Shown piece by piece: positions 8,011 through 16,448 of a stretch of 64,000 nt of DNA. How positions within the stretch are numbered: the first letter of the stretch is position 1; every line of letters begins with the position of its first letter. The stretch spans positions 62,001-126,000 of the forward strand of contig NZ_JAEVFI010000001.1 in the NCBI RefSeq assembly GCF_019303495.1. Direction: 5' to 3'. The notes beneath the pieces are model-generated. The model was not told where the DNA came from. It ran no database searches and was given only the letters and a program-made list of their open reading frames with translations. The translations under genes and the position numbers were made by a program. The stretch is from Streptomyces sp. JJ66. GTDB taxonomy: Bacteria > Actinomycetota > Actinomycetes > Streptomycetales > Streptomycetaceae.

Positions 8011-9804
8011 TTGTCGCGTCCCGAACTCCACGGCACCCGAGGTGCCGTGTCCACCACCCACTGGCTGGCGTCCGCCTCGGGCGCCGCCATGTTCGATGAG
8101 GGCGGGAACGCCTTCGACGCCGCGGTCGCCGCGGCGTTCGTCATCCAGGTCGTCGAGCCGCACCTGAACGGTCCGGCCGGGGACGTGCCGATCCTCGTGC
8201 ACGACGGGCGGCGCGGCACCGTGGATGTCATCTGCGGGCAGGGCCCGATGCCTGCGGGCGCGACGGTCGAACACTTCCGCGGCCTCGGGCTGCGGGCCGT
8301 CCCCGGGGCCGGGCTGCTGGCGGCATGCGTGCCGGGGGCTTTCGGCGCGTGGCTCACGCTGCTGCGCGACCACGGGCGGCTGCCGCTGGCGACCGTCCTG
8401 GCCCCCGCCGTGCACTACGCGCGCGAGGGGTTCCCGCTGCTGCCGAAGGCCGCGGCGATGATCGAGGTCATGGCTCCGCTGTTCCGCGCCGAGTGGCCCG
8501 AGTCCGGCGCGGCGTACCTGCGGCCGGACGGCAGCGCCCCGCGTGCCGGGGAGCTGCTGCGGAACCCGGCGCTGGCCGCCACCTACGAACGGCTGCTGGC
8601 CGAGGCCGCGACGGCGCGCGGAGGCCGGGAAGCAGGCATCGAGGCGGCGCTGCGCGGCTTCTACGAGGGATTCGTGGCCGAGGCGATCGACCGGTACGCC
8701 CCCCGTACTGCGGTGCTCGACGCCACCGGGCACCGCAACCAGGGGGTGCTCAGCGGCGCCGACCTGGCTGGCTGGCGGCCCCCGGTGGAGGCTCCGGTGG
8801 CACGCGAGTACCGGGGACACCTGGTACACAAACCGGGGCCGTGGTCGCAGGGGCCGGTGTTTCTCCAGCAGCTCGCGCTGCTGGAGGGTGCCGGGCTGGA
8901 TACCGTTCGGTTCGGCTCGGCCGACCACCTGCACACCGTGGTGGAGGCCGCCAAGCTGGCCTTCGCCGACCGGGAGGCGTGGTACGGCGACCCCGCGTTC
9001 ACCGACGTCCCGCTGGAAGGTCTGCTGGATGCCGGCTACGCCGCCGAACGGCGTGCGCTGATCGGGCGGGAGGCGTCCGCCGAACTGCGGCCCGGCTCCC
9101 CCGCCGGGCGCCCGCCCCGTCTGCCGGACCTGGCCGGGGACCCGGACGTGCGACGCGGCCATGGCTGGCGCGACCAGCTCGCCGACGGCATCCCGGCTGT
9201 CGTCCTGCTCTCCCAGGCCAAGGGCGACACCTGCTGCGTGACGGCCTCGGACCGGGAGGGCAACATGGTCGCGGCCACACCCAGCGGCGGCTGGCTGAAG
9301 AGTTCACCGGTGGTCCCGGGGCTCGGCTTTCCCCTCGGCACCCGGGGACAGATGGCCTGGCTGGACCCCGGACACCCCAACGCCCTGGCCCCGGGCAAGC
9401 GACCGCGCACGACCCTCAGCCCCTCGCTCGTGCTGCGCGACGGGGCGCCGTACCTGGCCTTCGGCACACCCGGCGGCGATCAGCAGGACCAGTGGACGCT
9501 CAACGCGTTCCTCGCCCACGTCGACTTCGGCCTCGGCCCGCAGGAAGCGGTGGAGGCCCGCACGTTCCACACCGATCACGTCCCGTCGTCGTTCACGCCC
9601 CGCACGTTCCGGCCCGGCACGCTGGTGGCCGAGCGGGGGTTCGACGCCGCGGTGCTCGCCGAGCTGCGCGCCCGTGGACACGAGGTGCGCGAGGTGGAAG
9701 CCTGGTCCCTGGGCAAGGTGTGCATGTCCGGGGCCCGGGCCGACGGCGGCGTGCTGGCTGCCGCCAGCCCACGGGGCCGGCAGGCGTACGCCGTGGTCCG
9801 GTAG
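8011..9804 (+). CDS. Gamma-glutamyltransferase-like C-C bond hydrolase (LmbA/SibY type)
   Basis: 597-residue protein of the GGT Ntn-hydrolase fold. In these pathways the enzyme removes an oxalyl-type fragment from the pyrroline intermediate rather than acting on glutathione. The large-subunit region has GGNAFDAAVAAAFV near residue 32. The autocatalytic site is in KGDTCCVTASDREGNM near residues 404-419, where the Thr of DTCC is the expected nucleophile after self-cleavage. The TTG start at 8011 is chosen because GCAGGAGG lies 5 nt upstream; there is no nearby ATG or GTG with such a site. It is the last gene of the operon. Confidence 0.83.
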   Translation: MSRPELHGTRGAVSTTHWLASASGAAMFDEGGNAFDAAVAAAFVIQVVEPHLNGPAGDVPILVHDGRRGTVDVICGQGPMPAGATVEHFRGLGLRAVPGAGLLAACVPGAFGAWLTLLRDHGRLPLATVLAPAVHYAREGFPLLPKAAAMIEVMAPLFRAEWPESGAAYLRPDGSAPRAGELLRNPALAATYERLLAEAATARGGREAGIEAALRGFYEGFVAEAIDRYAPRTAVLDATGHRNQGVLSGADLAGWRPPVEAPVAREYRGHLVHKPGPWSQGPVFLQQLALLEGAGLDTVRFGSADHLHTVVEAAKLAFADREAWYGDPAFTDVPLEGLLDAGYAAERRALIGREASAELRPGSPAGRPPRLPDLAGDPDVRRGHGWRDQLADGIPAVVLLSQAKGDTCCVTASDREGNMVAATPSGGWLKSSPVVPGLGFPLGTRGQMAWLDPGHPNALAPGKRPRTTLSPSLVLRDGAPYLAFGTPGGDQQDQWTLNAFLAHVDFGLGPQEAVEARTFHTDHVPSSFTPRTFRPGTLVAERGFDAAVLAELRARGHEVREVEAWSLGKVCMSGARADGGVLAAASPRGRQAYAVVR

Positions 9805-9819
9805 GGCGAGTCGGCGCGC

Positions 9820-9854
9820 GACGGGCACGGGGGAGGTCACCGCCGCTGCCCGTC
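9820..9854. terminator. Weak hairpin between convergent genes
   Basis: GACGGGCA at 9820-9827 pairs with TGCCCGTC at 9847-9854 across a 19-nt loop. It lies between the stop of the GGT-like gene and the stop of the minus-strand HTH gene. The stem is short, so this is only a candidate. Confidence 0.3.
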
Positions 9855-9875
9855 ACGGCTCAGGCCCCTCGCGGG

Positions 9876-10745
9876 TCAGACTCCTGTGCCCGCCAGGGCG
9901 CGGCGGACGTCTTCGGCGGCGTAGTACGTGCGTCCGGCCAGACGGCGCCGGTCCCAGTTGCGTTCGCTGGCCAGCCGGTACACGCTGCCCCGCGGTATGC
10001 CCCACAGGGCGGTGACGTCGGCGGAGCTGAGCCAGCGCGGCGCCCGGCGGGTGTGTGCGGTGTCCTGCGCCGACGCTGGTCCGCCCCGGGCGTCAGCGGC
10101 CCGGGACGCGGCCGCTAGCCGGTCCGCTCCGCTCCAGTTGTGCTCCGGGTCGGCGTCGCAGGTGGCGTGGGCTGGACGGTGCCGTCCACGGGCCCCGCGC
10201 GCGGTGAGCCGTCCGTCGCAGCCGGGCGCGGGGCAGGGGCCCAGGACGCCCCGCGCGGGGCTCTCCTCGGGGCGGGCGACGCGCCGCGTCTGCTCGACCA
10301 GCCGGGCCGTCTCCTCGGCGAACTCCCCGGCGGCCGGGTGGCGGACGACGAAGCCGAGCCGCTCGTGCAGGAAGGCGCACAGGTCCGGCACACAGCGCCG
10401 GGGCGGCCGCGTGCCCGTGCCCTGCACGACCAGCCCGGCCCAGGAGGACAGGACAGCGAGCACGCCGTGGCGCACGTCCGCCGCACCGGCGTGCAGCAGC
10501 GACGCGGGGCCGCGTCCCGGAGCCGGGGGCCTGGTCCACGCCGGGGCGGCGCCGCGCAGGTGGCGCTCGCCGCACTCGCGGTAGAGCGACGGCAGCCGGG
10601 TCAGATCGGCGGCCAGACGGCTCCGGCATTCCAGGCACAGCCGGGTCCCGAGAACGGCCCGGCCGCCGCCCACGGCGGAGTCCGCGCACCGCGGACCCGC
10701 GCAGCGCTCTCCGTCCTGACAGCCGGTCACCTGCGCCATGGTCAT
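9876..10745 (-). CDS. Cys-rich helix-turn-helix protein, putative regulator
   Basis: 289-residue protein. The N-terminus carries several Cys pairs (CQDGERCAGPRC, then CLEC near residue 43) and there is a second group CPAPGC about two-thirds along, suggesting zinc sites. The C-terminal 60 residues contain a MerR/excisionase-like HTH (WLSSADVTALWGIPRGSVYR) with a wing ending YYAAEDVRRAL. The start at 10745 is supported by GGGAGAAGAA directly before ATG; an ATG two codons later is possible. It is divergent from the kynurenine operon and next to its promoter box, so it may control that operon. No exact family name is claimed. Confidence 0.6.
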   Translation of the reverse strand: MTMAQVTGCQDGERCAGPRCADSAVGGGRAVLGTRLCLECRSRLAADLTRLPSLYRECGERHLRGAAPAWTRPPAPGRGPASLLHAGAADVRHGVLAVLSSWAGLVVQGTGTRPPRRCVPDLCAFLHERLGFVVRHPAAGEFAEETARLVEQTRRVARPEESPARGVLGPCPAPGCDGRLTARGARGRHRPAHATCDADPEHNWSGADRLAAASRAADARGGPASAQDTAHTRRAPRWLSSADVTALWGIPRGSVYRLASERNWDRRRLAGRTYYAAEDVRRALAGTGV

Positions 10746-11084
10746 TTCTTCTCCCTTGCCGCCGTCGGATTCCCGCGCGCGGATTCCCCCGCGGGCGATT
10801 TCGCGTTCGCTCCCGCATCTTTCCCGAAGCCGGGCGCCTTCCGCAGGCGAAAGCGACACTGGGCAGCCTCGTGAGGAGATCCTGAGAAGCCCGTGCAGAT
10901 TCTCTGACACAGCCCTGAAAATCCCTTGACCGAGCCACTGTTGACGCGTTCCGCGCGGCGAAGATAGACATCTCTACAGTGCGCTTCGACTGTGCCCACC
11001 AGCCGTCCGGCGGGGTCCCCCAGCGGTACCCGTCAGCCCTCGGTACGGCGGGGGCACCACCACGCAAGACGAGGAGCACCACCA
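10746..11084. other. Divergent regulatory region between HTH gene and kynureninase
   Basis: 339 nt without a convincing gene. It contains the box at 10941-10970 for the plus-strand operon. A second TTGAC lies at 10926-10930. No clear promoter for the minus-strand gene was picked out. Confidence 0.45.
10941..10970 (+). promoter_or_regulatory. Candidate promoter of the kynurenine/sugar operon
   Basis: TTGACG at 10941-10946, an 18-nt spacer and TAGACA at 10965-10970. The spacer holds the same GCGGCGAAGATA string, at the same offset, as the box at 4273-4302. It is about 115 nt before the kynureninase start. Confidence 0.5.
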
Positions 11085-12302
11085 GTGGAATTCACTCGCG
11101 AGTGGGCGGAAAAACGCGACGCTGAGGACCAGCTCTCCGGATTCCGGGAAGAATTCGCGCTGCCCGCAGGTGTCATCCAGCTGAACGGCAACTCACTGGG
11201 ACCGCTGCCGCGTGCGGTGCCCGGTGCGCTGGACCAAGTGGTGCGGCGGGAGTGGGGCGAGCACCTCATCCGCGGCTGGTTCGAGGACGGTTGGTGGGAC
11301 GCGCCGGAACGGGTCGGAGACCGCGTCGGGCGGCTCGTGGGCGCCGCGCCCGGACAGACCGTCGTCGGTGAGTCGACATCGGTGCAGCTGTTCAACGCGC
11401 TGACGGCCGCGGCCCGGCTGCGGCCGGAGCGCACCGTGCTCGTCTCGGACGCGGGCAACTTTCCCACCGACCGCTACCTGGCCGTCTCCGTCGCCCGGAT
11501 GCTGGGGCTCCGGCTGGTCCAGACGCCGGTCGCCGCCCTGCCAAAGGTGCTGGAGCGGCACCGCGGCGAGGTGGGGGCGGTGCTCGCCGGGGCGGTGGAC
11601 TTCCGCACCGGCGAGCTGTGGGACGTCGCGGCGCTGACCGCGCGGGTGCGGGACGCCGGCGCGGTGACGGTGTGGGACCTCAGCCACGCGGCCGGCGCGG
11701 TACCGCTCCACCTCGACGAGGCGGGCGTGGACCTGGCGGTGGGCTGCGGCTACAAGTACCTGTGCGGCGGACCCGGAGCACCAGCGTTCCTGTACGCGGC
11801 GGCCCGGCACCACGAGGCGCTGGACCTGCCCGTCACCGGCTGGCACGGCCACGCGCGGCCCTTCGAGATGGCCGACACCTTCGTCCCCGCCCCCGGCATC
11901 GCGCGGGCCCGGACCGGCACGCCGCACCTGCTGTCCCTGCTCGCGCTGGAGGCCGCCCTCACTCCGCTGGAGGCCGCCGGGGTTGCCGCTGTCCGCGAGA
12001 AGAGCCTGCGGCTGGGCGACTACCTGATGAGCCTGGTGGACGGGGCGGGCACCACCACGCGGACGCGGGAACGCACCGGTGCGTGGCCGGAGGTGGTCAC
12101 GCCGCGGGCACCCGCACGGCGCGGCAACCAGGTCACGCTGCGGCATCCCCGCGCCCCGCGCCTGTCGGCCGAGCTGATGGCGCGCGGGGTGGTGACCGAC
12201 GCGCGCCCGCCGGACCTGATCCGGCTGTGCCTGAACGGACTGTACGTCTCCTACACGGACGTCTTCGACGCCGTGACGCACCTGCGGGAGGTGACCCGGT
12301 GA
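11085..12302 (+). CDS. kynU: Kynureninase
   Basis: 405-residue PLP enzyme that splits (3-hydroxy)kynurenine to (3-hydroxy)anthranilate and alanine. It shows VIQLNGNSLGPLPRAVPGAL near residue 30, the phosphate-site region GQTVVGESTSVQLFNAL, and the PLP lysine in CGYKYLCGGPGAPAF (Lys about 224). Here it supplies the aromatic half of the PBD; in sibiromycin it acts after ring methylation. The GTG at 11085 follows GAGGAG at a good distance; upstream codons are not conserved-looking. The stop overlaps the GTG of the dioxygenase gene. Confidence 0.9.
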   Translation: MEFTREWAEKRDAEDQLSGFREEFALPAGVIQLNGNSLGPLPRAVPGALDQVVRREWGEHLIRGWFEDGWWDAPERVGDRVGRLVGAAPGQTVVGESTSVQLFNALTAAARLRPERTVLVSDAGNFPTDRYLAVSVARMLGLRLVQTPVAALPKVLERHRGEVGAVLAGAVDFRTGELWDVAALTARVRDAGAVTVWDLSHAAGAVPLHLDEAGVDLAVGCGYKYLCGGPGAPAFLYAAARHHEALDLPVTGWHGHARPFEMADTFVPAPGIARARTGTPHLLSLLALEAALTPLEAAGVAAVREKSLRLGDYLMSLVDGAGTTTRTRERTGAWPEVVTPRAPARRGNQVTLRHPRAPRLSAELMARGVVTDARPPDLIRLCLNGLYVSYTDVFDAVTHLREVTR

Positions 12303-13120
12303 ACCAGCACAACCGGCACGACCAGCACGGCCAGCACGACCAGCCCAACCAGTATGTCGCCTACGCCCGCATGGACGCGCTGCACGCACTCCAGGAACCG
12401 CGCACCTCCTCGCCGTTCGAGATGTCGTTCATCTTGATCAGCCAGGTCAAGGAGCTGCTGTTCCGGATGGTGCACCTGGAGGCCGACCAGGCCCGCGCCC
12501 GCCTGGCCGAGGACCGCCCCGAGGCCGCCTGCCGGGCACTGACCCGCACGGTGCGCAACCAGCGCGTCCTGACCGGGTGCTGGGAAAGCATGAACGCGAT
12601 GCCCGCCGATGAGTTCCTCGGCTTCCGGGACACCCTCGGCCAGGCGTCCGGCACGCAGTCGTTCATGTACCGGCTGCTGGAGTTCACCCTCGGCAACCGG
12701 GCGACGGCCGTGGTGCGTTCCGCGGACCTCACCGCCTTCCCGGTCCTGCGTGCAGAGCTGGGGCGCCCGAGCCTGTACGACGAGGTACTGCGCTTCCTCG
12801 CCCGCCGCGGGCTGCCCGTACCCGAGTCCGTGGTCGCACGCGATCCGGCCGTCCCGTACACACCTCACGACGCGGTCGAGAAGGTCTGGCTGAGCGTGTA
12901 CCACGATCCGGACGGACATCGCGCGGCCTACGACCTCGCCGAACAGCTCCTGGAGGTCGCCTACCAGTTCTCCCGCTGGCGGGCCACCCACCTGCTGGTG
13001 GTGGAGCGGATGCTCGGCGGCAAGCGCGGCAGCGGCGGCAGCGACGGCGCGGCGTGGCTGCGCACCGTCAACGAGCACCGGTTCTTCCCCGAACTGTGGA
13101 CCATGCGCTCTCTGCTGTGA
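12299..13120 (+). CDS. kynA: Tryptophan 2,3-dioxygenase with Ser at the distal heme position
   Basis: 273-residue heme enzyme that opens L-tryptophan to N-formylkynurenine. It has FRDTLGQASGTQSFMYRLLE near residue 105 and the C-terminal heme-ligand region SRWRATHLLVVERMLG, then HRFFPELW. The first 19 residues are rich in His, Gln and Asn. The usual distal motif HQ is replaced by SQ (Ser48 in FILISQVKELLF), as in indoleamine dioxygenase, and the usual ELWF is ELLF. The GTG start overlaps the kynureninase stop. All other core motifs are intact, so activity is expected. Confidence 0.9.
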   Translation: MNQHNRHDQHGQHDQPNQYVAYARMDALHALQEPRTSSPFEMSFILISQVKELLFRMVHLEADQARARLAEDRPEAACRALTRTVRNQRVLTGCWESMNAMPADEFLGFRDTLGQASGTQSFMYRLLEFTLGNRATAVVRSADLTAFPVLRAELGRPSLYDEVLRFLARRGLPVPESVVARDPAVPYTPHDAVEKVWLSVYHDPDGHRAAYDLAEQLLEVAYQFSRWRATHLLVVERMLGGKRGSGGSDGAAWLRTVNEHRFFPELWTMRSLL

Positions 13121-13255
13121 GCCACCCCCGGACCCACCGTGTGCACCGGTAACGGACGCCCGGCACCGGACGGCCTCCACCGCCGCGATAGCCGCCGCGA
13201 AACCAGACCCACGACCCCACCGGCCCGACCGGCCCGACCCGAAGGGACCCGCGCG

Positions 13256-13996
13256 ATGAACGAACTCGGCCTCGTCATGGGGCAGGAAGCCTACGCGGCC
13301 GCCGTGGCCCAGCAGGACCGCGAGCTGGAGTTCACGCTGCTGGGCCGTCAGTGGCACCAGCTCAGCGGGGTGCTGGGCGGCGAGTACAACCACGCCACCG
13401 GCCTGTTCGCGTCCTGGCTGCCGCACGCGGGCGTGCGGCGCATGCTGGAGATGGGCTGCGGCTGCGGCGTCGCCTCCGTCGTCGCGGCGCTGGAGGGCGT
13501 GCCGGAGGTGACCGCGCTGGACATCAACCCGGCGGCCGTGCGGACGACCGAGCTGAACGCCCGCCGCCACGGGGTGGCCGACCGTGTCCGTGCCCGCGTC
13601 AGCGACCTGTTCGCGGCCGTGCCGCCCACGGACTCCTTCGACCTGATTTTCTGGAACTCGCCGTTCATCGAGACGCCACCGGGCCAGGCGCACGACTCCG
13701 ACCTCGCCTACCACTTCTTCGACCCGGGCTACACCCTGCACCAGCGGTTCCTCACCGAGTCGGCCCGCCGGCTCACCCCCGGGGGCCGGCTGTTCCTGGG
13801 GTTCAGCCACGCGATGGGCAACGCCGGCCGGCTCCGCGAGGTGGCCGGTGCGGCCGGGTTCACGGTGCGGACCTACCGGCAAGAGGCGTTCGACGTCCCC
13901 GCCGCGGAACTCGGCTCGTCGCCGGTGTACGCCACGCACGCCGACGCGGCCGGACAGATCCGGATCGACTTCACCCTGCTGGAGCTGCGCCGATGA
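13256..13996 (+). CDS. Class I SAM methyltransferase, possibly sugar N-methyltransferase
   Basis: 246-residue protein with a Rossmann SAM site (RMLEMGCGCGVASVV, residues 62-76) and acidic strand TALDINPAAV. After strand 4 it has FWNSPFIETPPG (NSPF 134-137), the position of the NPPY/NPPF motif seen in N-methyltransferases of the RsmC/HemK type. It overlaps the 4-aminotransferase gene by ATGA, so methylation of the sugar amino group is the preferred reading. The alternative is the C-methyltransferase that lengthens the pyrroline side chain (LmbW/SibZ role). A GAAGGGA site supports the ATG. Confidence 0.6.
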   Translation: MNELGLVMGQEAYAAAVAQQDRELEFTLLGRQWHQLSGVLGGEYNHATGLFASWLPHAGVRRMLEMGCGCGVASVVAALEGVPEVTALDINPAAVRTTELNARRHGVADRVRARVSDLFAAVPPTDSFDLIFWNSPFIETPPGQAHDSDLAYHFFDPGYTLHQRFLTESARRLTPGGRLFLGFSHAMGNAGRLREVAGAAGFTVRTYRQEAFDVPAAELGSSPVYATHADAAGQIRIDFTLLELRR

Positions 13997-15186
13997 CCAC
14001 CACACCCGTGACGGCACCCACCGTGCCGTTCCACGTGCCGCACGTCGCCGAGCGCCAGGACGCCTACCTGCGCCACGTCCTGGAGACCGGGGAGCTGGAC
14101 GGGGACGGCCCCTACACCGCTCGCGCCACCGAACTGCTGGAGCGGCTGACGGGCTCCCCGCACGCCCTGCTGACGCCCTCGTGCACCCACGCACTGGAGA
14201 TCGCGGCGCTCCTGCTGGACCTCGCCCCGGGCGACGAGGTGGTGATGCCCTCGTTCACGTTCGCCCCCACCGCGAGCGCCTTCGCCCTGCGCGGCGCCGT
14301 GCCCGTCTTCGTTGACTGCCGACCCGACACGCTCAACCTCGACGAGACGCTCCTGGAGGCGGCCATCACCGACCGCACCCGGGCGATCGTCGCCGTGCAC
14401 TACGCGGGCGTGGCCTGCGAGATGACAGCGATCGAACGCGTCGCACGGGATAGGGGCCTGCCCGTGATCGAGGACAACGCCCACGGCCTGGGCAGCAGTT
14501 ACCACGGCAGACCGCTGGGCGGCCTGGGGACGCTTGCGGCGCTGAGCTTCCACGCCACGAAGAACGCGCACTGCGGCAAGGGCGGGGCGCTGCTGGTCAA
14601 CGACGAGACGCTTGCCGACCGGGCCACCATCATCCGGGACCGGGGCACCAACCGGCGGCAGTACTTCCAGGGACGGGTGGACAAGTACCGCTGGGTGGAC
14701 CTGGGTTCGAGTTACATCCTGCCGGAGCTGCTGGCCGCGCTGCTGGCGGCCCAGCTGGAGGAGTTCGAGGTGATCCAGCGACACCGGCACGCGGTGTGGC
14801 ACCACTACCAGACGCGGCTGGCCGACTGGGCCGGGCGGGAAGGCGTCGCGCTGCCCACCGTACCGCCCGGCCGCACCCACTCGGCACACCTGTACCACCT
14901 GGTGCTGCCGTCCGCGGCGGACCGCGCGGCGCTGCTGTCCCACCTGGCCGAGCGCGGGGTGCGGGCCACGTTCCACTTCCAGCCGCTGCACACCTCGCCC
15001 GCCGGGCTGCGGCACGGGCGCACAGCTCCGGGCGGCTGCCCGGTCTCCGAGCGGGTGGCCGACCGGCTGGTGCGGCTGCCGCTGCATACGGGGCTCGACG
15101 AGGCCCAGGCCGAGCGGGTCGTCGCGGCCCTGCGTTCCTTCCGCACCGGCGCGACGGGCGCCGCCGACCGAGAGGACTGGTCATGA
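13993..15186 (+). CDS. WecE-type NDP-4-keto-6-deoxyhexose 4-aminotransferase
   Basis: 397-residue DegT/DnrJ/EryC1-family PLP enzyme. It has LTPSCTHALEIAALLLDL near residue 56, EVVMPSFTFAPTASAF near residue 80, IEDNAHGLGSSYHGRPLG near residue 157, and the PLP lysine in SFHATKNAHCGKGGAL (Lys190). The FHxTKN motif is that of WecE/RffA, which aminates C4 of dTDP-4-keto-6-deoxyglucose. Context supports a role in making a 4-amino-4,6-dideoxyhexose. It is coupled at both ends by 4-nt overlaps. Confidence 0.85.
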   Translation: MTTTPVTAPTVPFHVPHVAERQDAYLRHVLETGELDGDGPYTARATELLERLTGSPHALLTPSCTHALEIAALLLDLAPGDEVVMPSFTFAPTASAFALRGAVPVFVDCRPDTLNLDETLLEAAITDRTRAIVAVHYAGVACEMTAIERVARDRGLPVIEDNAHGLGSSYHGRPLGGLGTLAALSFHATKNAHCGKGGALLVNDETLADRATIIRDRGTNRRQYFQGRVDKYRWVDLGSSYILPELLAALLAAQLEEFEVIQRHRHAVWHHYQTRLADWAGREGVALPTVPPGRTHSAHLYHLVLPSAADRAALLSHLAERGVRATFHFQPLHTSPAGLRHGRTAPGGCPVSERVADRLVRLPLHTGLDEAQAERVVAALRSFRTGATGAADREDWS

Positions 15187-16448
15187 CCGAGGACGCCGTC
15201 CGGTTCGTCACCCGCTGCCGGGTCTGCGGGGCCGGGGAGTGGCAGGAGGTGATCTCGTTCGGCCGGGTGCCGCTGGCCAACGGCTTCCTGGAGCCCGCCG
15301 CCACCTATCCCGACGAGCCCGCCTACCCGCTGGAGGTCGTCTCGTGCCGGTCGTGCCGCCTGCTGAGTCTGACCGCCGTGGTGGACCCGCAGGTGCTCTA
15401 CCGCACCTACTCCTATGTCACCTCCGACTCCGAAACGATGGCCCGGCATCTGCGCGAGGTCGTGCGCCTGCTGCGGGACCGTTTCGCGCTGCCCGCCAAC
15501 GCGCTGGTCGTCGAACTCGGCAGCAACACCGGGGACCAGCTGCTGGCGTTCCGTGCCGCCGGGGCCCGGGTGGTGGGGGTGGACCCCGCCCGCAACCTGG
15601 CGGCGATCGCGGAGGACCGCGGGGTGCCTACCGTCCCGGAGTACTTCGACTCGGCCACGGCGCGCGCCGTCGCCGACGAACACGGGAAGGCCGCGCTGAT
15701 CCTGGGCCGTCACGTCTTCGCCCACATCGACGACCTGGCCGACGTACTGGCCGGGGTGCGTGAACTGCTCGCCGAGGACGGGGTGTTCACCGTCGAGGTC
15801 CCCTACGCGGTCGATCTGCTGGAGGGACTGGCGTTCGACACCATCTACCACGAGCATCTGTCGTACTTCCTGATCAGCACACTCGACACGCTGTTCGCCC
15901 GGCACGGGCTGCGTACGCTGCACGTCGAGCGCCTGGCGGTGCACGGCGGCTCGGTTCTGGTGTCGGCGGGACACGCCGAGGGGCCGTGGCCCACCGGACG
16001 CGGCGTCGGCGAGCTCATCGAGCGGGAGCGCTCCGGCGGCCTCTTCGACGACGCGGCCTACACCGAGTTCGCCGCCCGGGTGCGCGACACCTGCGCGCGG
16101 CTGTCCAACCTGGTGCGGCGGCTGACCTCCGACGGGCGCACCGTGGCCGCGTACGGGGCGTCGGCCAAAGGCACCACCCTGCTGAACGTGTGTGGGCTGA
16201 GCAGCGAGGAGATCGCCTTCTGTACCGACACCACCCCGCAGAAGCAGGGCCGTGTCACGCCCGGCACGCACATCCCCGTCCTGGCGCCCGAGGCGGTCAC
16301 CGCCCCGCCGGACTACTACCTGCTGCTGGCCTGGAACTACGCCGAGGAGATCATGCGCAAGGAATCCGACTACCTGCGGGCGGGGGGCGGCTTCGTCGTC
16401 CCCGTACCCGAACCCGTGGTCCACGCGTGGACGGAGGCGGGGCGATGA
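15183..16448 (+). CDS. NDP-sugar C-methyltransferase (TylC3-type)
   Basis: 421-residue protein with the three-part build of sugar C-methyltransferases. An N-terminal zinc site (CRVCGAGEW and CRSCRLLSL) leads into LANGFLEPAATYPDEPAYPL. The SAM domain has VVELGSNTGDQLLAFRAAGA, and the C-terminal domain begins near VAAYGASAKGTTLLN. The family methylates C3 (or C5) next to a 4-keto group. The motif set FDTIYHEHLSYF, with the catalytic His/Glu region, is present. With a 3-OH retained (no 2,3-dehydratase gene seen), a 3-C-methyl branched sugar such as that of sibiromycin is expected. Confidence 0.85.
   Translation: MTEDAVRFVTRCRVCGAGEWQEVISFGRVPLANGFLEPAATYPDEPAYPLEVVSCRSCRLLSLTAVVDPQVLYRTYSYVTSDSETMARHLREVVRLLRDRFALPANALVVELGSNTGDQLLAFRAAGARVVGVDPARNLAAIAEDRGVPTVPEYFDSATARAVADEHGKAALILGRHVFAHIDDLADVLAGVRELLAEDGVFTVEVPYAVDLLEGLAFDTIYHEHLSYFLISTLDTLFARHGLRTLHVERLAVHGGSVLVSAGHAEGPWPTGRGVGELIERERSGGLFDDAAYTEFAARVRDTCARLSNLVRRLTSDGRTVAAYGASAKGTTLLNVCGLSSEEIAFCTDTTPQKQGRVTPGTHIPVLAPEAVTAPPDYYLLLAWNYAEEIMRKESDYLRAGGGFVVPVPEPVVHAWTEAGR

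Noticed and set aside
8011-9804. True gamma-glutamyltransferase of glutathione metabolism
   Set aside because: It is embedded with hydroxylase, dioxygenase, PhzF-like and F420 genes that together define the alkyl-proline pathway; the active-site context is non-standard.
9876-10910. Longer 344-residue version of the Cys-rich HTH protein
   Set aside because: The ATG at 10745 has an excellent ribosome site, while the extra 55 residues lie in the divergent promoter region and lack a site.
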